DNA of 13,446 nucleotides from NCBI GenBank assembly GCA_003024985.2, contig PXIH01S0004168.1. One strand, written 5' to 3'. Under the pieces are notes generated by a model that was not told the DNA's origin, did not search any database, and saw only the letters and a list, made by a program, of their open reading frames with translations. Position numbers and translations under genes: made by a program. Of the stretch, positions 9,101 through 13,446 are shown piece by piece; position 1 is the stretch's first letter, and each line of letters begins with the position of its first letter. Origin of the DNA: Euperipatoides rowelli (taxonomy: Eukaryota; Onychophora; Udeonychophora; Euonychophora; Peripatopsidae).

Positions 9101-10052
9101 TTTAGGGTGAATATTTGACAGCTTTTCAAAGTATTCAACAATACTTATGTTAGTTTGTTGGGCTGTTTTATTGGGAAATGTTATTGTATTATGAGTTATA
9201 TTATTTCCTGCAAGTTAATATTTGACATTAAATAATAATATTTATGCTTGTCAGATTTAATTTCTTGTTAAAGGCATGAATATGTGTTAAGAATGCAGTC
9301 AGTACTTAAATACCATGTAAAATAAATTTAAATATAATACAAATATTGTTACCAATATCAAGAAATGTGTTGGGTAGGTGTAGGGGAAGGAAGTACAGTT
9401 AAGGAGAGGAGGAATAAGTGGGGTAGATAAGAATGTTCAACATTTTGGATAGTCTAGTATCTTTTTCGTGTTCGCCGTTCACCAAATTTGGTTAATTGGC
9501 CACTAGTTTGTGGAACATTGACCAAACTTTATAGCAAAGAAAACCTTATTAAATTTTAAGTACCGGTATATACATAAAAACATGAAATTTTGTTTTTTGG
9601 GTTTATGGTGAATTTTGACAATTTTGAAAAACGGTTGGACAACAAGAGTGTTTATGAAAGTGCAAAAAAGTAGGGAATACATCGTTTAATTTAAATATTC
9701 CTACTCAAATATTTTTTAATTCTAATTAAATAAGAAATAGTAATTAAAAACTGGGTTATTTTTATTATTTAATTGTTCCAGTTCGTTATATTTCTTCAAC
9801 TTCTATATACATTACTACAAAAATTTTGAGACCTATTCCCAACCCCACCATAAAAAATAAATAAAAACCTGCTGTCAATCTTTAAAGTTTGTTGTGACAA
9901 AAATCTATTTTTAATATTCTTACCTAAAGATAACATCGTGCATTTTAAAATGTGTTTCAATGATGCCACTGGTCCTAACTCTTGCTCGGAGCACATCTAC
10001 TGGAGTAGGAACAAACTTTTCAGAACATATCCGATTCATACTTTCAAAATAA
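2981..10052 (-). CDS. Heterotrimeric G-protein alpha subunit, 3' half (five exons), probable G-alpha-v class
   Basis: A membrane-associated GTPase that couples a seven-helix receptor to effectors. Joined minus-strand exons are 10052-9924, 7769-7640, 6803-6732, 6563-6476 and 3171-2981 (610 nt), reading 202 residues to TAA. Seen in order: switch I ([12 protein letters not shown]) with the conserved Arg and Mg-binding Thr; G3/switch II ([12 protein letters not shown]) with the catalytic Gln; NKLD as the G4 box; TTAT as the G5 loop; C-terminus [10 protein letters not shown]. All junctions are GT-AG and keep frame. Family members are about 350-360 residues, so the P-loop and most of the helical domain are missing, presumably beyond 13446. 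The last residues differ from Gi (DCGLF), Gs (YELL), Gq (YNLV) and G12 (MLQ) types. Position -4 is Ala, so pertussis toxin should not modify it. With GRHLHYYF before the last intron this suggests G-alpha-v. The class is inferred; a divergent lineage-specific G-alpha such as insect G-alpha-f is the alternative. Confidence 0.95.
3536..3571. repeat. Perfect 18-bp tandem duplication
   Basis: GGCTACCCCACCCTATTC occurs twice head to tail (3536-3553 and 3554-3571). The unit is GC-richer than its surroundings and lies inside the last intron of the G-alpha gene. It falls in a small plus-strand frame (3424-3633) that has no other sign of being coding. Confidence 0.85.
3640..4440 (-). mobile_element. 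LINE (non-LTR retrotransposon) fragment, RT C-terminal part, interrupted by a Helitron
   Basis: Minus-strand translation shows decayed but recognisable 3' ORF2 sequence. From high to low coordinates: [18 protein letters not shown], then [13 protein letters not shown] and [18 protein letters not shown] (the LYxxxIxPxLeY block after the catalytic palm, about 4370-4150). Past the Helitron at 3875-4084 come [18 protein letters not shown] and ILRRGVNI-stop-NRIP, the usual RxxxIWNxLP tail with TAG in place of Trp. Frameshifts and stops make it dead. It resembles CR1/Jockey-type LINEs. It has the same orientation as the host gene and lies in its last intron. The ends are approximate. Confidence 0.8.
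3875..4084 (-). mobile_element. Non-autonomous Helitron, copy 1 (210 bp)
   Basis: On the minus strand it starts TCTAATTATAATAAAA after an A (4085 is T on plus) and ends CTAG (3878-3875) followed by T, the A|T insertion with 5'-TC and 3'-CTRR typical of Helitrons. Just before CTAG is a 12-bp perfect hairpin (3883-3894 with 3897-3908, AAAGCCCGTCAT arms). A second, half-degraded copy of that terminal motif lies inside at about 3936-3958. An internal inverted pair CATCTTCGG/CCGAAGATG is near 3998-4028. No ORF. A clear sister copy is at 12172-12369. It sits within LINE sequence. Confidence 0.78.
4485..4640. repeat. Imperfect GTCAAAAT-type tandem repeat region
   Basis: Several spaced copies of a motif close to CTGTCAAAATAAATTAAATAxTGGATCAAAAC occur between about 4500 and 4600, with further GTCAAAAT copies up to about 4630. 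The copies are diverged in length and base. This is a minor degenerate satellite in the last intron, of no recognised family. Confidence 0.5.
4650..6475. other. Intron sequence, nothing recognisable
   Basis: The rest of the 3304-nt final intron of the G-alpha gene (3172-6475). It is AT-rich with frequent stops on both strands. I see no exon, RNA gene or transposon terminus. The small plus-strand frame at 6203-6394 is low-complexity hydrophobic sequence with no supporting evidence. Confidence 0.55.
6476..6563 (-). CDS. G-alpha exon with NKxD box
   Basis: An 88-nt exon: 29 codons plus the first base of a Gly codon. The acceptor is TTTTTTTTTAG (CT at 6564-6565) and the donor is GTAAGC below 6476. 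It reads [18 protein letters not shown] then [12 protein letters not shown], the last Gly finished by the terminal exon. NKLD is the G4 guanine-specificity box (NKxD); most G-alpha proteins have NKKD. The SGRHLHYYF stretch replaces the shorter SPLTICYPEY-type loop of Gi and is part of my reason for proposing the v class. Combined with the 72-nt exon the length is 160 nt, two codons longer than the Gi exon. Confidence 0.94.
6732..6803 (-). CDS. G-alpha short exon (NRLEESL ... FFIETSM)
   Basis: A 72-nt exon, exactly 24 codons, phase 0 at both ends. The acceptor is TTTATTTATAG (CT at 6804-6805) and the donor GTGAGTATG follows 6732. It reads [16 protein letters not shown] then RFFIETSM. This is the alpha-3 helix region, equivalent to NRMHESMKLFDSICNNKWF-type sequence in Gi and Gq. 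It joins in frame to the next exon starting ILFLNK. In the vertebrate Gi/Gq genes I know, this segment and the next form one exon of about 154 nt, so here it is split by a 168-nt intron. Confidence 0.93.
6804..7639. other. G-alpha intron (836 nt), no gene
   Basis: The intron between the switch II exon and the 72-nt exon, bounded by GTAAGG and TTTATTTATAG on the minus strand. AT-rich, with no repeat family or ORF that I can identify. The only other spacer in this cluster is the 168-nt intron at 6564-6731. Confidence 0.8.
7640..7769 (-). CDS. G-alpha exon with G3 box and switch II
   Basis: A 130-nt coding exon. The acceptor is TTATAACAG (CT at 7770-7771). The donor GTAAGG directly follows the GTG valine codon at 7642-7640. 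The first base completes Arg, then [34 protein letters not shown] and MVLSEDPQV follow. The DVGGQ motif supplies the gamma-phosphate contact and the catalytic glutamine. The following helix is the switch II surface that contacts G-beta. The 130-nt length and the phase-0 end before an Asn-Arg pair match the conserved G-alpha exon. A downstream GT earlier in the exon (before GTG) is also possible but would lose the conserved Val and break the phase. Confidence 0.96.
7887..8473 (+). mobile_element. Composite Helitron-like element with internal repeats and GAGT microsatellite
   Basis: The plus-strand end is GCCCGT-CTA-ACGGGC (8448-8462), TTATTTG, then CTAG (8470-8473) before T: a good Helitron 3' end. 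A body motif (ATCTATGAACTATTTTTAGA then AACTTTAATG...GGCTTATCGGCC.AGGAA) occurs at about 7954-8008 and 8121-8171, and partly at 8351-8392. A degenerate terminator pair (ACGGGCTTAAAAATGTTT...GCCC...ACGGGCTT) is at about 8058-8097. A new 5'-like start (TACTATTATATTAAAC) follows the microsatellite at about 8262. This suggests two or three related units in tandem or nested. The 5' end near 7887 (TCCTATATCC) is a guess. Confidence 0.6.
8182..8257. repeat. GAGT/GA microsatellite
   Basis: Runs of GTGA and GA units with interruptions, ending in GGGGGAG. A shorter related stretch (GAGTGAGTGAGTGA) is at about 8037-8050, in the equivalent place of the neighbouring element unit. The microsatellite therefore appears to be part of the transposon family, not independent of it. 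Confidence 0.85.
8571..9180 (-). mobile_element. LINE fragment, N-terminal half of reverse transcriptase
   Basis: Minus-strand translation across 9000-8743 gives [19 protein letters not shown] then [16 protein letters not shown], the WKxxxxxPIxK..RPIS...KxxEK block of LINE reverse transcriptases. Farther on, about 8645-8575 in another frame, [10 protein letters not shown] and [12 protein letters not shown] contain the motif A catalytic Asp ([10 protein letters not shown]). Upstream, about 9060-8980, [18 protein letters not shown] looks like the SxGPDxIP block, and about 9180-9095 may be endonuclease-RT linker. Several frameshifts and stops make it inactive. It lies in the intron upstream of the switch II exon, same strand as the gene. 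It differs from the other two LINEs in the window. Confidence 0.8.
9190..9923. other. Intron sequence, no gene
   Basis: The remainder of the 2154-nt intron 7770-9923. A purine-rich stretch at about 9365-9432 (GGTAGGTGTAGGGGAAGGAA and similar) stands out from the AT background, but I cannot assign it. The minus-strand frame at 9796-9996 overlaps the real exon in the wrong frame and is a shadow. Confidence 0.6.
9924..10052 (-). CDS. G-alpha exon with switch I (first exon in window)
   Basis: A 129-nt coding exon. The acceptor is a T-rich tract plus AG (CT at 10053-10054) and the donor is GTAAGA just below 9924. The first base completes a codon begun in an unseen upstream exon. Then 42 codons run from [13 protein letters not shown] through [16 protein letters not shown] to [11 protein letters not shown], and the last two bases (AG) start an Arg codon finished in the next exon. 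It covers the end of the helical domain, linker 2 and switch I. The Arg of RVRTSG is the transition-state arginine, the cholera-toxin site in Gs, and the Thr two residues later binds Mg. The 129-nt length and both phases match the equivalent exon as I remember it in Gi/Gq-family genes. Confidence 0.95.
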
Positions 10053-10270
10053 CTAAAAAAACAAAACAAAACAGATAAAAGTTTTTTCATTATCAAAATT
10101 CAGCCATTAACATTTAAGGAATAAAAATGCAAATATTAAACAAAATAAAAATATAAGACTTTTATTACTATTTTGTGGTCTATTATTTCTATTTGATCTT
10201 CAATCAGGAAATCTAATATTGTCTTGCTTCCACATTTTTGATAGGATCATATAGTTCCCTCACCCTATAG

Positions 10271-10370
10271 CAGAGGTGTCAATAACGTCGATCACAATCT
10301 ACTAGTCGATCGTGATCTAAGGGTTGATCACCAGATGCTTTTGGCTAGACCGCCAATAATATATGTATAT
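10271..10370 (+). mobile_element. hAT-like transposon terminus
   Basis: It begins CAGAGGTGTCAATAACGTCG, then TCGATCGTGATCTAAGGGTT, GATCACC and AGACCGCC. CAGxGGTGTCAA followed by GATC-rich sequence resembles the terminal repeats of Charlie-like hAT elements and their non-autonomous relatives. I find no reverse-complement end (TTGACACCTCTG) in the next 1.3 kb and no transposase, so it is probably truncated. The inner boundary is nominal. Confidence 0.45.
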
Positions 10371-10379
10371 TTCCTTGTA

Positions 10380-11640
10380 AGTCCCAATTTTCAAAAAACA
10401 TTGAAAAATTAATAATTAAAATAATAATTAATAATAGAGATAAATATGCTTGTTTTTATACCAATATGATTTTTTTTTTCTTTGATAGTTGAATAATATG
10501 CATTTATACATCAGCTTTTAATAAAATTTAAAATAATTGCATAATAGTGGTGATGCGTTATTAACTTTAAATGCACGAGGGAAAAAAATATGAGCATTTA
10601 AAATGGTGTTATATTCACAATGCTTAAAGTAAATTAGTCTGGCCAAGAATAACATCATCATTTAAATGCAAAATCTTTCATCATGGCTGAGACTTGGCTT
10701 ATGGCTGAACCATTATTGAACTAATATTTGTCCATGTGAAAGCGGCTTTAATGTGATTATTTCGCAAGTGCAGCTAATATCATTTTCAAGAGATTAAATA
10801 AATTTTGCAAGTTAAATCAGTTTACAAATTAATTCTGGGAAAAACAAAAGTTTTATACTGTCAGGTTGACAAAAGGTTATAATACAATTGAAATTATAAA
10901 GTTTAGTTTAAAATTAGTAACTGCACAATTCACAACATGGTCAACAGAATAAGGAAAAAAAAAACAAATAAATAAAAAGAAACCTATATGTTGTTAAAAA
11001 TCAATTAATGAACCTAGAGCTAATAAGTTAAGTAGTAGCAGATTATTTATTGTGAAATAATATTTTGTGAGTTATTGAAGTATAAAAAATACTATAAAGT
11101 ATATATTGAAACCCTTGGATTAACCTTGTCATAACTGATTGCATCAAGAACTATGCCCAATACTTGTATCAATATAGATATTAATTTTTATTCTTGTCTA
11201 AATTAACTATTTGATTATCAAACATAATCAATACTCTGTATTTGTTGATTACATTTAATCCCATTTATTATTAATATTTTGTTGATTTGTTTTGCATATA
11301 GCTAAATAACTTATTGGTACTGTAATGATTGTTAGTTATTGACTCACAACTCAGGTAATAATCTGTTATGACTCAGTCATTCATGAGTGTTTAGACCGCT
11401 ATGAACTCTGGGCTAGCTTCACTTATCTGTGTGTGCTACGCCATCTTGTAAGGTAGACTGGTTGTGTTAAATGTTTGATACTTCTAGATAAATTACTTGC
11501 TTTGTTAAATTATTCAGTGATTTGTGTATACTGGTTAATAGTGAATATATGTTTTGTGATTAACCATATTGGAAGAAAAATTTACTTGTAATTGCCAAGA
11601 TTCTAGCTAATTAAATTTTCCCTATTTATCATATATTATG
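10380..11640. other. Upstream intron sequence, no gene seen
   Basis: AT-rich sequence within the intron 5' of the switch I exon. I searched the minus strand for the expected preceding G-alpha exon (ending in something like SAxY before YFESM) and for the P-loop exon, and found neither. A slightly GC-richer patch at about 11390-11465 is unassigned. Confidence 0.55.
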
Positions 11641-12171
11641 TTAAGTTAAAAAAAAATTATGGATGACAATGGTCAAATTTTACTGGACATTACCATATAA
11701 GTAATGTTTTTAAAAAGCATTTTCTGCGATTCAATGAAACAGATAGTATTATTGATGTTTTGCCAAACTCTGAGGCTTTTGAACCCATATCCATGACTGA
11801 GCTAGGTAATTGTATAGACTGTATTACATATACAAAGTCTGTATCAGAAGATGGTATTTCAAATCATATTATTAAGAAATTTAAGTCTTTTTTATTGGTC
11901 TTCTTACAGCAGTTATTAATGGTTCATTGAATTTTGGTATTGTACCTAAAAGCTGGAATGTTGGGACTATTAAACCTAGGTTTAAAAAAGGTTCTAGAAA
12001 GGATAATAAAAATTACAGACCCATCATTACAACTTCATTTATTTCCAAAATTTCTTAAAAGATTTTTATTAACAGATTTACAGCACATAATTATGACTGA
12101 GTATAATATTCTCTCCGATTTCCAATTCGGTTCAAGAAAAGATTGTTCTGTAAATTCTTGTTTATTAGTAA

Positions 12172-12369
12172 CTAGTTTAAAAGTTCGTCAAAAATGACAG
12201 ACATTAATTTCTTCCTATTTAGCTTGCTATACTTAAAAGCCCGTCAAAAATGATGGATACAGCGACATTTATGGACAAAAATAGAGCAAAAACATCTTCG
12301 GGATCGCCGAAGATGGTCGAGCAGCGTGACAGACATCATGACCAAAACTTGCCTTTTATTATAGTTAGA
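12172..12369 (-). mobile_element. Non-autonomous Helitron, copy 2 (198 bp) inside the LINE
   Basis: On the minus strand it starts TCTAACTATAATAAAA after A and ends CTAG (12175-12172) before T. It has the same internal layout as the copy at 3875-4084: GGTCATGATGTCTGTCACGC, a CATCTTCGG/CCGAAGATG hairpin (complete here, 5-nt spacer, about 12293-12315), a TCTATTTT tract, TGTCGCTGTATCCATCATTT, then an inner and an outer terminator. Here the outer terminal hairpin is worn (GTTCGTCA against TGACAGAC). It splits the LINE RT between the CSVNSCLL block and motif A. Confidence 0.78.
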
Positions 12370-12626
12370 TAGTTTTATTTCTCAAAATTTTGAAAATTCA
12401 CTGCCAACTGATGTTTTATTTTTTGATTTAGTATCTGCTTTCGATACGGTGAAACACTCTATTTTTATTCAGAAACTTGTATGTACATCATTTTCCAAAC
12501 TATTTAATAAATTGTGCAATTGATTTTCTGAAAAAGAGATTTGTTAGATTGAATATAGATGGGAACTTGTCTGAACCCAATATCATACTACGTGGTTTTT
12601 CTTCGACTGTGTTTTTTAATATATAT

Positions 12627-12671
12627 ACAAATTAAAATTAACATATTTCCAACATGTTAATTTTAATTTGT
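12627..12671. repeat. Perfect 18-bp inverted repeat within the LINE
   Basis: Arms 12627-12644 (ACAAATTAAAATTAACAT) and 12654-12671 are exact reverse complements with a 9-nt spacer. It lies between the NIYTN and IYADN blocks of the RT and puts stop codons into the YADN frame, so it is not part of a functional ORF. Confidence 0.8.
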
Positions 12672-13446
12672 CAATTTATGCTGACAACCTGAAACTTATG
12701 GGTTGTATTGCCAATTCCTTAGATGAAGCAAATTCTCAAAGGAATTTAGTTTTCATTTGTTTTTGGTTGAAAACTAATTCTTTAAAATTAAATACTTCCA
12801 AGACAAGATTTATTAGTTATAGGACTGAGAGGACTGACAGGATTTATTTTATTGAGGGTAGTACGATTACTCAGTCTGATTTTCATAACGATCTTAGTGT
12901 TATTGTTAATCGTCATTTCTCCTTTTCCTTGCACTCTAATCATATTAGGCCTATTAAAAAAATGCTAACAAAAAATTTGCTTGGATTAGAAATAGAATCA
13001 AATAGATGTCTGTTGATTCATTTATCGCAATATATAAAGTATTTATCCAGCCTCTTTATGATTCTGGTTACACCTCTATTATGTATTTATATAAAAAGGT
13101 TTTGGAAAAATTTTAAAAAACAATTTTGATGTTTTACAAAATTTATATATGGGTATTGTTATAAATCTTATGAACAACATTTAGTTTCTTTGAAGACAAT
13201 CTTATCTTCTGTTTGCAGATTTTTAAGAGGATCTTATTTTTATTTATAAAGACATTGTCAGAAATAATATGTTTTTTTTCAGGCTCAATCAAACTGCTAG
13301 AAGAGGACACCCTTACAAACTTGGGTTGAATATATAGAACAAGTAAAATGATATTTTTTCGTTCTATTAATATTTGGAATAATCTTCATAGAAATTATAA
13401 ATTCTGTTTCATATGGGTGGGTCATTTAAAAAATATATAGATGTTT

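Larger units (their letters stand above)
11650..13446 (+). mobile_element. LINE (CR1/Jockey-like) reverse transcriptase remnant, antisense to the host gene, runs off the window
   Basis: Conserved blocks in order, spread over several frames: DDNGQILLD (about 11660); ELGNCIDCITYTKSVSEDGI (about 11800); GIVPKSWNVGTIKPRFKKGS and KDNKNYRPIIT (about 11935-12030); ILSDFQFGSRKDCSVNSCLL (about 12110-12165); FFDLVSAFDTVKHSI, motif A (about 12420-12465); RFVRLNIDGNLSEPNI (about 12540); IYADNLKLM, motif C with YADD changed to YADN (about 12675); WLKTNSLKLNTSKT (about 12765); ARRGHPYKLGLN (about 13300) and RSINIWNNL near the end. The VPQGSVLGP-type block is missing. The 153-codon frame at 12668-13129 is only a part. 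Stops, frameshifts, a lost catalytic Asp and a Helitron insertion make it dead. Confidence 0.88.

Noticed and set aside
9796-9996. Minus-strand 66-codon frame starting MCSEQELG
   Set aside because: It overlaps the switch I exon in the wrong frame; the exon's correct frame gives [11 protein letters not shown] and joins both neighbours.
11340-11470. Possible tRNA-derived SINE in a GC-richer patch
   Set aside because: I could not find A and B box spacing, a cloverleaf or an A-rich tail.
11934-12197. 87-codon frame as a gene
   Set aside because: Its second half is LINE RT sequence (ILSDFQFGSRKDCS) and its end runs into the Helitron. The true RT blocks at its start are in a different frame.
12668-13129. 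153-codon open frame as a stand-alone gene
   Set aside because: It is the motif C to C-terminal part of a decayed LINE reverse transcriptase; the other blocks lie on both sides in other frames.

Overview
This is an AT-rich stretch of an animal nuclear genome, almost certainly an invertebrate. The evidence is a spliced gene with clean GT-AG introns, decayed non-LTR retrotransposons, Helitron-type and hAT-like transposon remnants, and long simple AT tracts. I cannot fix the phylum from sequence alone. Nothing here is bacterial or viral.

The one real gene is on the minus strand: the 3' half of a heterotrimeric G-protein alpha subunit. I assembled five coding exons by joining splice sites and reading frame (10052-9924, 7769-7640, 6803-6732, 6563-6476, 3171-2981). 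They read in phase into 202 residues ending at a TAA. They cover switch I, switch II ([12 protein letters not shown]), the NKxD box (NKLD), the TxAT guanine loop and the receptor-contacting C-terminus (NLEKASLL). That C-terminus matches none of the Gi/o, Gs, Gq/11 or G12/13 endings. It lacks the pertussis-toxin cysteine and best fits the fifth animal class, G-alpha-v, although I could not run a tree. The N-terminal 150 or so residues, with the P-loop and helical domain, were not found and probably lie beyond the high-coordinate end.

Layout: 1-2600 is downstream intergenic DNA with an 18-bp hairpin and an hAT-like terminus. About 2600-2980 is the probable 3' UTR with a polyadenylation signal. 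3172-6475 is a large intron holding a LINE fragment (3640-4440, minus) that carries a 210-bp non-autonomous Helitron. 6476-7769 holds three exons with short introns. 7770-9923 is an intron holding a composite Helitron with a GAGT microsatellite (about 7887-8473) and another LINE fragment (about 8571-9180, minus). 10053-13446 is the start of a very large upstream intron, with an hAT-like end at 10271 and a longer LINE (about 11650-13446, plus, antisense to the gene). That LINE is interrupted by a second copy of the same small Helitron.

The gene is therefore a signalling gene whose introns have been enlarged by several generations of transposons. The most noteworthy points are the probable G-alpha-v identity, the extra intron inside a normally undivided G-alpha exon, and the paired Helitron insertions with duplicated 3' terminators.
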